Positions 52,848 through 62,627 of a stretch of DNA of 64,000 nucleotides are shown here, piece by piece. The DNA is from Acidobacteriota bacterium. Its GTDB lineage: Bacteria > Acidobacteriota > Blastocatellia > Chloracidobacteriales > Chloracidobacteriaceae. The notes below the pieces were generated by a model that did not search any database, was not told the origin of the DNA, and was given only the letters and a program-made list of their open reading frames with translations. A program made the translations under genes and the position numbers. The stretch spans positions 248,001 to 312,000 of the forward strand of contig JACQXX010000070.1 of NCBI GenBank assembly GCA_016208495.1, read 5' to 3'. How positions within the stretch are numbered: the stretch's first letter is position 1; each line of letters opens with the position of its first letter.

Positions 52848-53150
52848 ACTCGCAAGCTCGGAGCAAAGCAAGGGATGAGGGATGAAGGATGAGGGATGAA
52901 ATAAAACCAATTCTTCAACCCAAAGCCTTCAGCCTTCAGCCCCAAGCCCCATGAGCGCCAGGATAAGGAAACAAAGCCCAATCTGGACAAGGGGACAAGG
53001 GGACAAGGAGAAAAAATATTCTCCCGCTTCCAACGTCGGTCGGAGGATCTCCTTGTCTTCTTGTCTCCCCTTCTCCTTGTCTCAAACAGGCCCAAATTTC
53101 CTTATCCTGGCGCGCATGGCCCCAAGCTCTCAGCCCTGGATTTTTCAGCC
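52848..53150. repeat. Composite repeat region (GGGATGAGG, GGGGACAA, CTTCAGCCC units)
   Basis: AAGGGATGAGGGATGAAGGATGAGGG (52871-52896) leads into AAAACCAATTCTTCAACCC and CTTCAGCC units (52914-52948). GACAAGGGGACAAGGGGACAAGG (52977-52999) and a CCTTGTCTTCTTGTCTCC complement (53050-53083) follow, then CTCAGCCC/TTCAGCCC (53129-53153). It fills the gap between lolA and the convergent gene. Confidence 0.6.
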
Positions 53151-53627
53151 CTACTTAATTGATTTGAGGATTTTGACAATATCGGCTTCGAACTTACTGG
53201 CCTTGGCCGAGTTAACCGCCCCGTACATCACCAGGATTTTCCCGTTTTTGTGGAAGAGTGCAACGCTGAGGTCTGCTGGTGTCCCGCCGACTTTGCCTGT
53301 GCCATCAATAAAAAGTGCGTCCAACCCATTTAATTTGCTCTCTTTCCCTTCACCAAGCTCCACATCGGTCACGTTTTGCTTGATAAGTTCAAATGCTTCA
53401 TCAATGGCTTTCTCCATTGATGCTTCATTTTCAACGGCATAGAGGCGGATACCAAGTTCTTCGGTTGGGTCTTTGGCAACTAATACATCACCGTCAATTT
53501 CAACCGAGTAGTTATCCGGGAGAAAAATGCTGAATCCTGCCGGATGTTCCCAAATTTTCGCCGAGACTTGAAAATTCAGGGTCAGGCACAAAATAAAAGC
53601 GACCATCGCAACACGAAACAGTTTCAT
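53151..53627 (-). CDS. Small secreted protein of unknown function
   Basis: A 158-aa protein with a clear signal peptide (MKLFRVAMVAFILCLTLNFQVSA). The mature part reads WEHPAGFSIFLPDNYSVEID and KNGKILVMYGAVNSAKASKF. It is a small alpha/beta domain resembling DUF1795/PsbP-like secreted proteins, which is tentative. No neighbour on the same operon; the Bpt-like gene starts 790 bp upstream on the same strand. Confidence 0.75.
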   Translation of the reverse strand: MKLFRVAMVAFILCLTLNFQVSAKIWEHPAGFSIFLPDNYSVEIDGDVLVAKDPTEELGIRLYAVENEASMEKAIDEAFELIKQNVTDVELGEGKESKLNGLDALFIDGTGKVGGTPADLSVALFHKNGKILVMYGAVNSAKASKFEADIVKILKSIK

Positions 53628-53737
53628 GGAATTGTTCCTCTCTCAGATGTGTGAACAAGTGAATACAGTGTAAGTTGTGAATCAGCGGCAAGATGTGAGA
53701 AGTGAAAAATTGGCTGTCAGGGCAGAAGGATTCCGCC

Positions 53738-54418
53738 TTATGAGAGTTCAGAGGTGACAGTTTCTTCAGCCTGGTAGGGAACCCAGTCACCCCACCAGTC
53801 AAAATAATTGAGGGCTGAAAACCGCTTTTTGTAGTCATAGAAGGACGGCTCCCGGTACGCATAGCCTGGATAGTAAAACTGGCAACCTCGTTCAATTGAG
53901 TGCCGAATCGCAATGAGCATGGTGAAAATACCGAGACTCCGTTTGGTTTCTTCTGGATCAAACATCGCATAGACGGCTGAGGTTGCCTGTTGACCCAGGT
54001 CAAGAAAACTGACTGCCAGCAGGTCGCCATCTTTTCCATAAACACAGATTTCCTGGTTTTGACAGGGGATAGTGGCTGGCTGGGTTGAGAGGAAGTCAAA
54101 GATGGAATTTGGAATGTTGTGATCAAACCGAACGACGTGGCGAAAAAAGAGATCTTCTTTTTCATCATCAATGACGGTATCGCGAATCACAACCTCAAGG
54201 TCGCGATTACGGGCCAGTACCCGTTTTTGACTTTTCGAGAGGCAAAAGTGCTCCAGGTCAATGCGCAGAGGCAAGACCGTACAGACCTGGCCATTCCAGA
54301 CGGTGGTGGAGTAGCGGAAAAAGAAGCTTCCAAAATGCCTCCAGCCATTTGCCCAGAGCAGGTCCATGTGTTCAGGTTCGACGTGCGAAGCACGAAAATA
54401 TTGTCCGTCGAGCGACAT
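53738..54418 (-). CDS. Arginyl-/leucyl-tRNA-protein transferase-like protein (Bpt/ATE family)
   Basis: The 226-aa protein has the GNAT-like core of the Bpt/ATE1 family: RHFGSFFFRYST, LSKSQKRVLARNRD, FLDLGQQATSAVYAMFDPEE, LGIFTMLIAIRHSIERG and YYPGYAYREPSFYDYKKRF. Bpt adds leucine or arginine to the N-terminus of proteins for ClpS-ClpAP degradation. The N-terminal Cys-containing segment seen in Bpt is missing, so it is either shortened or a divergent subgroup. No ClpS gene is in the window. Confidence 0.75.
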   Translation of the reverse strand: MSLDGQYFRASHVEPEHMDLLWANGWRHFGSFFFRYSTTVWNGQVCTVLPLRIDLEHFCLSKSQKRVLARNRDLEVVIRDTVIDDEKEDLFFRHVVRFDHNIPNSIFDFLSTQPATIPCQNQEICVYGKDGDLLAVSFLDLGQQATSAVYAMFDPEETKRSLGIFTMLIAIRHSIERGCQFYYPGYAYREPSFYDYKKRFSALNYFDWWGDWVPYQAEETVTSELS

Positions 54419-54636
54419 AAATAAGTGATTGAGCCTTTAAACACACTGTCGAAATTCAAAAAATCGGGGTTTCCATTCTGAATCACAATGCCAGAAATGA
54501 AAATCAAAATTTTTGGCACCAGGGTAGGAAAGTTCAGTCTGCGGTAAGGTCTGGAAAACTCACCCTTGTGTTCAGGCTCAAAGAAAAATATTGTTTCGGT
54601 TTCCATTTTTTAACTGATTTGTTTCTGGAGGCACCT

Positions 54637-55743
54637 GTGCAGAAAAAACTACGGGTCGGAGTCATTTTCGGTGGACGCTCCGGCGAGCATGAAGTCTCGT
54701 TGCGGTCAGCGGAATCCGTTTTGAATGCCCTCGACAAAGACAAATATGACGTGATTCCCATTGGAATCACCAAAACCGGAAAATGGCTCATGGCTGGCGA
54801 TTCACAACAGTTGCTCCCCAAAGAGGTGGTAACCGAAGGCGAAATCAGTCTGGCCATGATGGGGGATCCCACACAGTCACCGCTGGTTCGAACCAACCAC
54901 AATCAGGTCCAAGGCGATGTCCCAACGCTGGATGTGGTGTTTCCAGTGTTGCACGGCACCTATGGTGAAGACGGTACGATCCAAGGGCTGTTTGAAATGG
55001 CCAATCTGCCCTATGTTGGGTGTGGTGTACTGGCTTCAGCCGCCGGGATGGACAAGATCATCATGAAGCACCTGTTTCGTCAGGCTGGCCTGCCAATTGT
55101 TGATTTTACGTGGTTTACGCGCCTGGCCTGGGAAAAGAACCCGGAACCGATTCTTGATACCGTGATCGAATCCATTGGGTTCCCGGCCTTTGTGAAGCCC
55201 GCAAACCTGGGGTCATCGGTTGGGATCAGCAAAGCCAAAGACCGTGAAAGTCTGGCCAAAGCCATTACCCTGGCGGCGCGATTTGACCGCAAAGTGGTGG
55301 TTGAAAAGGGAATTGATGCGCGTGAAATTGAACTGAGCGTGCTTGGCAACGATGAACCACTTGCGAGCTTGCCGGGCGAGATTGTTGCCGGAGCGGAATT
55401 TTACGATTACCAGGATAAATATCTCAGCAACACGGCTGAGCTGGTAATTCCGGCTGAGTTGACCGAAGCCCAAATCGCTGAATTCCAGCAAATGGCCATT
55501 CGGGCATTTCAGGCAATTGACGGTTCGGGGCTGGCACGGGCTGATTTCTTCCTGGAACGTTCGACCGGGAATATCTATGTGAATGAACTCAATACCTTGC
55601 CAGGGTTTACTTCGATCAGTATGTACCCGAAATTGTGGGAAGCCAGTGGTCTGACCTACTCACAACTCCTGGACCGACTGATTGAACTGGCAATTGACCG
55701 CCACCGCGAAAAATCGCGTTCGGCCACCAGTTATGACAGTTAA
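54637..55743 (+). CDS. ddl: D-alanine--D-alanine ligase
   Basis: GTG 54637 with GGAGG at 54627-54631 is preferred over a TTG or ATG at 54568 (368 aa). The ATP-grasp enzyme makes D-Ala-D-Ala for peptidoglycan. Conserved features: [33 protein letters not shown], the variable-loop [15 protein letters not shown], and [22 protein letters not shown] near the end. At this length it is the longer Ddl form. It is not in a division cluster. Confidence 0.96.
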   Translation: MQKKLRVGVIFGGRSGEHEVSLRSAESVLNALDKDKYDVIPIGITKTGKWLMAGDSQQLLPKEVVTEGEISLAMMGDPTQSPLVRTNHNQVQGDVPTLDVVFPVLHGTYGEDGTIQGLFEMANLPYVGCGVLASAAGMDKIIMKHLFRQAGLPIVDFTWFTRLAWEKNPEPILDTVIESIGFPAFVKPANLGSSVGISKAKDRESLAKAITLAARFDRKVVVEKGIDAREIELSVLGNDEPLASLPGEIVAGAEFYDYQDKYLSNTAELVIPAELTEAQIAEFQQMAIRAFQAIDGSGLARADFFLERSTGNIYVNELNTLPGFTSISMYPKLWEASGLTYSQLLDRLIELAIDRHREKSRSATSYDS

Positions 55744-55948
55744 ATCGAACCTCAGGAGATTTGAACACATCGGGTCAGGGGTCAGGGTTTGTCTCAAGCA
55801 GTCGAACTGGTCGGTGATTCATCAAGGCCCAATTTGATACGCTGAGCCTGAAATCAATCAGGGGTGTTCCAATCCTGTATGGACTGATTTAACGGGTTTT
55901 GGGAGAAAGAGACAACCATGGACGAAAAGGACCTAAATTCGAAAACCC

Positions 55949-56011
55949 TGAACCCTGAACCCTGAACCCTGAACCCTGAACCCTGAACCCTGAACCCTGA
56001 ACCCTGAACCC
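55949..56011 (+). repeat. (TGAACCC)9 heptad tract at the 5' end of a VWA gene
   Basis: Nine perfect TGAACCC units. Since 7 is not a multiple of 3 every reading frame meets TGA within the tract, so translation cannot pass it. The 338-bp gap between ddl and the VWA gene contains this tract, one possible ATG (55918) upstream of it and no other gene. Confidence 0.9.
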
Positions 56012-56081
56012 TTCAACCACCGCTCAACCCCAGAAAGAAACAACTGGTGGAGGACAAGATGAACCGCTCAAAGGCGGTGGC

Positions 56082-56918
56082 GTGACCAATGTGACGCTCC
56101 CGGTCACGATCACCGACGACGACGACCGGTTTATCTATGGGTTGACCAAAGAAGATTTTGAGGTCTTTGAAGACAATAAAAAGCAAGACATTGATAAATT
56201 TGAAGCCTCAGAAGAACTACCGCTCTATATCGCCATCTTGCTCGACACCAGCGGCAGCGTCAAAGCCAAGCTCAAGTTTGAAAAAGAAGCCACGATCTCG
56301 TTCTTGCAAACCGTGCTCCGACGACGCAAAGACCAGGCACTGGTGGTGACGTTTGATTCCACCGTGCAGCTTCGGCAGGATTTTACTGATAACACTGAAT
56401 TATTGGCCAAAGTCATTGATAGCATCCGGGCCAGCGGCACGACGTCACTTTATGACGCGGTCTACCGGATTTGCGAAGAGAAAATGGTTGGTGTGCCAAC
56501 CCCACGCAAGGTCATTATCATCTTGAGTGACGGCGATGATACGTCAAGCACGCACACGCTTGAAGAAGCCATTGACATCGCTCAGCAGAGCGAAGTGGTC
56601 ATTTTCGGGATCAGTACCAAAGGGGCCGGGTTTTTCGGAGTCAGCGGCGGACAGGTTTACAACGCCGATGATAAGGAACTGCGGCGGCTCTGTTTGGAAA
56701 CAGGTGGCGACATTACCTTTCCATCCAAAGTGATTGATCTGGAGCGGGCGTTTCAGCGATATGAAAAAACCGCCCGCCGATATTACCTGTTGAGCTACGA
56801 GCCTGAAGATCCAACTCGCCCAGGCTATCGCAAAATTGAAGTGAAGTTGACCAATCGCAAAGGGTTGCGCGTCAAGACCCGCAAGGGCTATACCGTTCCC
56901 AAAACCGAAGCCAATTAG
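56082..56918 (+). CDS. VWA-domain protein (acidobacterial VWFA-related), N-terminus lost
   Basis: A 278-aa protein from GTG 56082. The open frame runs back to 56001 but then hits the heptad tract. A von Willebrand A domain has MIDAS motif LLDTSGSVKA (about residue 49), TSLYDAVYRI, and LSDGDDTSS. The C-terminal YYLLSYEPEDPTRPGYRKIEVKL is typical. No signal peptide is left, whereas the paralogue 56996-58072 has one, so the export signal was probably removed by repeat expansion. VWA proteins bind partners through Mg2+. Confidence 0.85.
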   Translation: MTNVTLPVTITDDDDRFIYGLTKEDFEVFEDNKKQDIDKFEASEELPLYIAILLDTSGSVKAKLKFEKEATISFLQTVLRRRKDQALVVTFDSTVQLRQDFTDNTELLAKVIDSIRASGTTSLYDAVYRICEEKMVGVPTPRKVIIILSDGDDTSSTHTLEEAIDIAQQSEVVIFGISTKGAGFFGVSGGQVYNADDKELRRLCLETGGDITFPSKVIDLERAFQRYEKTARRYYLLSYEPEDPTRPGYRKIEVKLTNRKGLRVKTRKGYTVPKTEAN

Positions 56919-56995
56919 AAAGTCAGTACCACCTGCGTCAGCGGGTGGGTTATCCATACCACTTCCCTTGCAGGTGGTATTGAGGGATGAACCCA

Positions 56996-58072
56996 ATGAA
57001 ATCCAGACTGTTCCAAATCAGTATGCTCTGCCTGGGGATCGCACTGTGGGGATTGCCACCAGTGACTGCTTTTCAGCAAAAAAAGGATGTTCCTCCACCG
57101 CCGTTGCCGTCACCGACTGGAACCGGGCAGAAAAGCCCAGAGCCAGCGGGTCAACAAGACGATGAGGATGCTGTGATTCGGATTGGAACGGAACTGGTGA
57201 ACGTGCCTTTTTCAGTCACCAATAAACAAAATCGCTATATCAATGACCTGACCCAGGAGCAAATCCAGGTTTTGGAAGATGGGAAGGAACAGGAAATTTT
57301 TTCATTTGCCAAAGAGTCGGATTTGCCCTTGACGTTTGCCCTGATGATTGACGTCAGCGGAAGTCAGGAATTAAGTCTTCCGGCTGAAAAAGAGGCGGCT
57401 CTGAAGTTTTTTGATAAGGTCATGCGGCCAGATAAGGATATTGCCGCCGTGGTGACCTTCCGGCGGGATGTCGAACTGGTGCAAACACTGACTGGCAATA
57501 AGCGGGCATTGCTTGGGGCACTCAACTCAATTCGATTCCATCCAGGCTCATATGTGGGTGGTTCAACGCCTCCGGTTAATACTGACCCCTCCTATAATGG
57601 AACCAGCATTTACGACGCTGTATTTGTGACATCCGACGAACTGCTTTCCCGCGAAGCCGGGCGGCGGATTGTGGTTTTGCTCACCGATGGCCAGGATACC
57701 ACCAGCCAGTATTCACGTGATAAGGCCGTGTTATGTGCTTTGCGGTCTGAAGTGATGGTGTATGTGATTGGGATTCCTGGAAAAGGCTTTTACGGCAGTG
57801 GGCGGGTGTTTACCGAGCCAGTCAACAAAGGGGCCATGCGCGAATTGGCGGAGCAAACTGGCGGGCGGGCCTTTTTCCCGGAAAAAGAATCAGACTTTTA
57901 TTCGGCATTTCAGCAAATTGAAGAAGATATCCGGCAACAATTTATTGTTTCCTACTCACCGTCAAATTCCAATCGGGATGGTTCATTTCGCGAAATCAAG
58001 ATTGGAATCAAAGGTCGTCCTGACTCAAAGGACCTGAAAGTTTTGAGTCGTAAGGGCTATTACGCGAAGTAA
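56996..58072 (+). CDS. VWA-domain protein (acidobacterial VWFA-related), secreted
   Basis: ATG 56996 with GAGGG 10 bp upstream gives 358 aa; ATG 56987 is too near the ribosome-binding site. The signal peptide is RLFQISMLCLGIALWGLPPVTA. A Pro-rich linker covers about 30-55. MIDAS is MIDVSGSQEL near residue 113, with GTSIYDAVFVTSDELL and LLTDGQDTTS further on. The end YSPSNSNRDGSFREIKIGIK matches its paralogue. It begins 77 bp after the truncated one. The family is common and expanded in Acidobacteria; function is unknown. Confidence 0.9.
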   Translation: MKSRLFQISMLCLGIALWGLPPVTAFQQKKDVPPPPLPSPTGTGQKSPEPAGQQDDEDAVIRIGTELVNVPFSVTNKQNRYINDLTQEQIQVLEDGKEQEIFSFAKESDLPLTFALMIDVSGSQELSLPAEKEAALKFFDKVMRPDKDIAAVVTFRRDVELVQTLTGNKRALLGALNSIRFHPGSYVGGSTPPVNTDPSYNGTSIYDAVFVTSDELLSREAGRRIVVLLTDGQDTTSQYSRDKAVLCALRSEVMVYVIGIPGKGFYGSGRVFTEPVNKGAMRELAEQTGGRAFFPEKESDFYSAFQQIEEDIRQQFIVSYSPSNSNRDGSFREIKIGIKGRPDSKDLKVLSRKGYYAK

Positions 58073-58177
58073 TACCGTTTTGCAATGAAATGCTCGCATT
58101 TGAAAACAGTTAAGTAATTCAACCAAATAAACTTAGTGAACTACTGACTACTGACTACTGACTACAAACTGGTATAA
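58070..58177 (+). mobile_element. MITE-like element family 2, copy 3
   Basis: It begins TAATACCGTTTTGCAATGAA, at the stop codon of the VWA gene, and ends CTACAAACTGGTATAA with three CTACTGA heptads and ACTTAGTGAA. It matches copies at 8615-8726 and 35847-35961. A gap of about 170 bp to the next gene holds nothing else recognisable. Confidence 0.7.
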
Positions 58178-58351
58178 GTCAACAAACTTTTGAGGCGCAG
58201 GAACTAAAGGCACTTGACGGAATGGTTTCTTGGGTGAAAATTGGTGGCAGCACAATCCTTCATACTGCCCTGACCAAAGATCCGATTCCAACCAGGTGAA
58301 CTTCCCAGGCAAAATGCTGGTTCCCGCGCCTTTTGCTTTGCATTGACGCCC

Positions 58352-60364
58352 ATGGCTGAAAGTCTGCTTGCTTCTTCTTCAACTGCGCCGCTGTCACCCC
58401 CTGACCTGGAGGCAGGTCAAGGCGTGCTTACCCAACAGGCACTTTCCTACTTCAAGCTGCTGACCGTGCTACGCAAACAATTGACCGCCACGGCGGCCAC
58501 TTCGCAAGTTGGCGTGGTAACCAATATTGCGCGCTGGCTGGATGCCGCACCTGTTTTGACCCTGATTGCGCGTACTCCGCACTGGTACTGCGAATGGCAG
58601 ATTAAAGAAGCGCTCTATTCCAATCCCCGGACCCCGCGTCGGATTCGAGAAGAAATTGGCCGCACGATTTCAATTTTTGAATTGATGCGTGAGCTGGATC
58701 GTCATGGGTTGAAGGATCAGGAAAAAGCTGAAATCCGCGAAGATATCAAATCGCTCTTTACCACGCTGAGCGGGGTTGACAAATCAATTGTCAAAGCCCG
58801 TGCCTACCGACTGTCTTCATCAAATCGTCAGGCCACAGCCGGGCGGGCCCCGACCCTGGAAACGCCGTTATTGCCCGATTTAGGCACATTGCCTGAATAT
58901 TCACTGGCTGATCTGCTGGCGATTACCAAGGAATTGCAGGCTGAAACCGGGTCGCTGGATGAGTCATTCATCAAGTCGCCGGAAGTGGTGGATTTGACGT
59001 CGCTTTCGGTTGATGAACAGATGGTTCAGGCGCAAACATCGGGGGATTCGGCGATTTTGGTACAGGCACTCGGCTCAGATCGTGAAGACCTTCTCAGCGC
59101 GGTGCTCACCAATCCAAATCTTTCAGAACTCCACGTTCTGGTGGCGGCAACTGAAAACCCCCATCCGGCTTTCTTTCGGGCCATGACCCATCAGGAGCGC
59201 TGGTATCAACAGCCTGAGGTTCGAAGCGCACTCTTAAAAAATCCCCATCTTCCTCCAGATCGAAAACTCGGACTGACCGTGACCGAGCAACTTCCCAGCC
59301 TGTTTGAAGCCATTGATGAAGGCGGTGACCGGGCACAGGCGGCGGCTAAAACACTCGGAAGGGCAATTGATCATCTGGGTGCCGAGGATCTGATCTATGC
59401 TTTGGAGACTGCCAAAGTCCTCTATCCCCATCTGGTTCATCTGATTTTTGCGGCACCAGCCTTTACAGGTCAGGCTGAGTTGCCATTGAGTGTGGCTGAT
59501 GAGGCTGATATCTATGAAATTGACCACGATTTCGAGGCTCAGCTTCACGAATCTTCACAACCAGCCCAGATTGGTTCAACAACTGACCAGGCCCCAGAGC
59601 CGGCTGTTTCACGAGTTCCTTCAGGTGTTGAATTACGTGCTCATGAGGCGGCCACAGTGAGTGAGATTGGTCAGATCGCGCTTTTCCTGACCGATCCGGA
59701 TGACCGGGTGTTTGCCGGGTTACTGCAAAATCCAGCCTTGCCGGAAGATATGATTGTTGGGTATGCCCGGACGATCACCGCTGATCGAGCCCAGGCGATT
59801 TATCGTGATCCCCGGTGGTCTGGTCGGCATCGGATTCAGGAAGCCCTGCTCGACAACCCAAAGACGCCTCACGGCATTGCGCTTGAGCTCCTCAATTTTG
59901 TTTCAAATCCCCAGGCTTTGCTCAAGGTGGTGAAAAATCCCAAGATCGCCACCCTCGAAGTTAAACAAAAAGCCCTCCAGAAACTCATCGAAATTTATCG
60001 TGCACTCGATTCATCTGGACGAATTAGTTTAATCAAAGCCACCAACGGCGAAATTCTGCACGAGTTATGGGAAGAAGCCTTCCACGACGAAGAGACAATT
60101 ACCACGCTGTTGAAGGAACAATATCTGGAAGACGGAATTGTGTTGAAAGTTGTCCGCTCCAAATCAGCGCCACGAAGCGCACTGGCCGCCATCGGCGCCA
60201 ATCCAGCCTGGGTCAACAATTATCAAATTCGCCTTGAACTGGTAATGAATCCCAAAACCCCACGTGATGTGGTGGCCCGCTTGATCTCACGACTTAACCC
60301 AACGGATCGTGCCAAAATCAAAAACAATCGAAACTTGCCGGAATATGTCCGGGCAATGGTTTAG
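58352..60364 (+). CDS. Large helical-repeat protein of unknown function
   Basis: The 670-aa protein from ATG 58352 (TTG 58343 possible) has no signal or membrane segment. It is built of helical units with repeated NPKTP/NPHLP/NPALP turns, for example LYSNPRTPRRIREEIG, LLKNPHLPPDRKLG, LLDNPKTPHGIALELL and VMNPKTPRDVVARLI. This resembles HEAT/LRV-like solenoids. Thr/Gln-rich linkers lie at about 155-185 and 395-435. The units could form a curved scaffold binding protein or RNA. The stop TAG is followed at once by GGGCTGAAG repeats. Confidence 0.75.
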   Translation: MAESLLASSSTAPLSPPDLEAGQGVLTQQALSYFKLLTVLRKQLTATAATSQVGVVTNIARWLDAAPVLTLIARTPHWYCEWQIKEALYSNPRTPRRIREEIGRTISIFELMRELDRHGLKDQEKAEIREDIKSLFTTLSGVDKSIVKARAYRLSSSNRQATAGRAPTLETPLLPDLGTLPEYSLADLLAITKELQAETGSLDESFIKSPEVVDLTSLSVDEQMVQAQTSGDSAILVQALGSDREDLLSAVLTNPNLSELHVLVAATENPHPAFFRAMTHQERWYQQPEVRSALLKNPHLPPDRKLGLTVTEQLPSLFEAIDEGGDRAQAAAKTLGRAIDHLGAEDLIYALETAKVLYPHLVHLIFAAPAFTGQAELPLSVADEADIYEIDHDFEAQLHESSQPAQIGSTTDQAPEPAVSRVPSGVELRAHEAATVSEIGQIALFLTDPDDRVFAGLLQNPALPEDMIVGYARTITADRAQAIYRDPRWSGRHRIQEALLDNPKTPHGIALELLNFVSNPQALLKVVKNPKIATLEVKQKALQKLIEIYRALDSSGRISLIKATNGEILHELWEEAFHDEETITTLLKEQYLEDGIVLKVVRSKSAPRSALAAIGANPAWVNNYQIRLELVMNPKTPRDVVARLISRLNPTDRAKIKNNRNLPEYVRAMV

Positions 60365-60510
60365 GGCTGAAGAAGGCGGGCTGAAGAAAACGGGCTGAAG
60401 AAGATAAGTGGAAGAATTGGTTTTACCCGATGTCTTCAGCCCCGAGCTTGCGAGTCTTCAGCCCTAAGCCCTAAGCCCGATGTCTTCCGCCCCAAGCCCG
60501 GTTCAAAATT
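60363..60510. repeat. GGGCTGAAGA / TCTTCAGCCC inverted repeat
   Basis: GGGCTGAAGA units (60365-60402) are paired with TCTTCAGCCC units (60433-60475) across GAATTGGTTTTACCC. It contains CGAGCTTGCGAGTC like the copies at 15060-15300 and 43336-43492. It begins at the stop codon of the helical-repeat gene. Confidence 0.7.
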
Positions 60511-60530
60511 CATATCAGGAGTTTTCGCCC

Positions 60531-62627
60531 ATGGTTGTCAGCCACAGGACATATGTGCCCCGTTTTTCAAAGAAATGGCTGGTGAGAGGATTTCTCATCT
60601 TCCTGGCCGGGTGGATTGCTTTCCAACCGGGAGTTTTGCTGGCTCAGTCACTCGGTGATTTGCACCAGGAACCACAATTAACCGAGCTTGAAAAAAAGCT
60701 ACTGGCTGTTCCATCCCCTGAACGGGCGCGAACAACATTGCGTGCCTACACGGCAAAACCCCATCTGGCCGGCACACCCGAAGACTACGAAACCGCGCGA
60801 TTTACCCAGGAAGAATTTCGCAAAGCCGGATTGCAGGCCGAACTGGTTGAATATGAAGCCTGGATGCCCTATCCGAAATCCCGTCTGGTCGAAATTGTGG
60901 CACCGGTAAAATTCACGGCCTCTTTAACCGAGCCGGTTCAGGTGGAAGACCTGGATTCCCAAACCCCTCGCTCCGTGCCGACTTATTCGGCCTATTCACC
61001 CTCGGGCGATGTCACCGCTGAAGTCGTGTATGCCAATTATGGATTGCCCCAGGATTTTGCTGCCCTGCAACGGTTGGGTGTTGATGTCAAAGGGAAAATC
61101 ATTCTGGTTCGCTATGGTGCGGCGTATCGTGGCGTAAAAGCCAAAGTGGCTGAAGAACACGGCGCCGCTGGGGTTTTGATTTTCTCAGATCCCAAAGATG
61201 ATGGCTTTGTCCGCGGAGAAACCTTTCCAAATGGTCCTTTCCGTCCGGATACCTGTGTTCAACGGGGCAGCATTAATTACATTTTCAACTATCCGGGTGA
61301 CCCGTTGACGCCTGGTGTTGCTGCCACAAAGAATGCAACACGCATCAAGCCTGCCGAAGCAAAGAACCTGCCGCGAATTCCAGTTCAGCCACTTTCTTAT
61401 CGGGATGCACTCCCAATTTTAGAGAATCTGGGTGGTCAGGCGGTTCCTGAAGGGTGGCAGGGAGGACTTCCGATTCCATATCGAACTGGCCCTGGCCCAA
61501 CCAAAGTCCATCTCAAACTCCAGATGGAGTACAAGTCGCGCAAAATCTGGAATGTGATTGGCACGATTGCGGGGAAAAGCCAGCCGGACGAATGGGTATT
61601 GCTCGGGAATCACCGGGATGCCTGGGTGTATGGTGCGGTTGATCCCTCAAGTGGTTCGACCGCCCTGCTTGAAGTTGCCCGATCTTTTGGGGAACTGCTC
61701 AAACAAGGCTGGCAACCTCACCGGACACTCAAGCTGTGTAGCTGGGATGGCGAAGAATTTGGCTTGATAGGTTCGACCGAATGGGCGGAAGACAATGCAG
61801 CGGTGCTCAAAGAGAAAGCGATTGCTTATTTGAATGTTGATGTGGCGGTGTGCGGGGGAAATTTTGGAAGTAGCGCCGTCCCAAGTCTTTGGCCGCTGTT
61901 GCGAGGTGCATCGCGGGTTGTTCTTGATGCCGACGGCAAGCAAACCCTGCACGGAAGCTGGATTGCCCGCAATCCTGACGCAATTGAAATTGGAATTGGG
62001 CAGTTGGGTGGTGGGTCAGATTTTGTGCCATTCCTCAACCATCTTGGGATTCCAGCGGCTGATATGGGGATGGGCGGGCCATATGGCGTCTATCATTCGA
62101 CCTATGACAGTTTTTTCTGGATGGAAAAATTCGGTGATCCAGGCTTTACCCGGCACGCAACCATGGCCCGCATGTGGTCGCTGGTGGCCTATCGGCTGGC
62201 GGATTCACCGGCAATTCAACTCAATCTGAGTGAATATGCCCACGAGCTGCTTCGGTTGTGTTTTGATCTTGAGAAGAGCTTGAAAGAAACTCCGGGAAAA
62301 CCAGAGTTTACCCAGCTCAACCTGGCTGCGACTCAACTTGTTTTGAAAGCTGAAGCTTTTGAGCGAAGCGGAGATACGCCGACCACGCTGGCTGTCCGCA
62401 ATCGAGTCCGTCGGCAGTTTGAACGCGCCCTCACGGATGAAAAGGGGCTTCCTGGACGACCCTGGTTCCGACATCTGGTGTACTCGCCGGGTGTTTATTC
62501 CGGATATGGCGCCGAAGTTTTTTCTGGTATTCGACACGCTCTCAACCAAAAACGACCCGAAGAAGCCCGTCAGGCAGTTGATCAACTGGCGGCGGCACTC
62601 AATCGGGCGATTGAGGTGCTCAAGTGA
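60531..62627 (+). CDS. M28B glutamate carboxypeptidase-like metallopeptidase, secreted
   Basis: ATG 60531 with AGGAG 10 bp upstream is preferred (698 aa); a start at 60480 lies in repeat sequence. A signal peptide or anchor spans about residues 16-37. Residues about 160-290 form a protease-associated domain (GKIILVRYGAAYRGVKAKVA). The peptidase domain holds zinc ligands in GNHRDAWVYGAVDPSSG, the acid pair in WDGEEFGLIGSTEW, and the terminal YHSTYDSF histidine. A helical dimerisation domain ends it. This is the NAALADase/PSMA type, releasing C-terminal residues from peptides. The next gene overlaps by 4 bp. Confidence 0.93.
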   Translation: MVVSHRTYVPRFSKKWLVRGFLIFLAGWIAFQPGVLLAQSLGDLHQEPQLTELEKKLLAVPSPERARTTLRAYTAKPHLAGTPEDYETARFTQEEFRKAGLQAELVEYEAWMPYPKSRLVEIVAPVKFTASLTEPVQVEDLDSQTPRSVPTYSAYSPSGDVTAEVVYANYGLPQDFAALQRLGVDVKGKIILVRYGAAYRGVKAKVAEEHGAAGVLIFSDPKDDGFVRGETFPNGPFRPDTCVQRGSINYIFNYPGDPLTPGVAATKNATRIKPAEAKNLPRIPVQPLSYRDALPILENLGGQAVPEGWQGGLPIPYRTGPGPTKVHLKLQMEYKSRKIWNVIGTIAGKSQPDEWVLLGNHRDAWVYGAVDPSSGSTALLEVARSFGELLKQGWQPHRTLKLCSWDGEEFGLIGSTEWAEDNAAVLKEKAIAYLNVDVAVCGGNFGSSAVPSLWPLLRGASRVVLDADGKQTLHGSWIARNPDAIEIGIGQLGGGSDFVPFLNHLGIPAADMGMGGPYGVYHSTYDSFFWMEKFGDPGFTRHATMARMWSLVAYRLADSPAIQLNLSEYAHELLRLCFDLEKSLKETPGKPEFTQLNLAATQLVLKAEAFERSGDTPTTLAVRNRVRRQFERALTDEKGLPGRPWFRHLVYSPGVYSGYGAEVFSGIRHALNQKRPEEARQAVDQLAAALNRAIEVLK

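Noticed and set aside
55949-56011. Tandem repeats here and elsewhere as CRISPR arrays
   Set aside because: Units are 7-9 bp with no spacers, and no cas genes are in the window.
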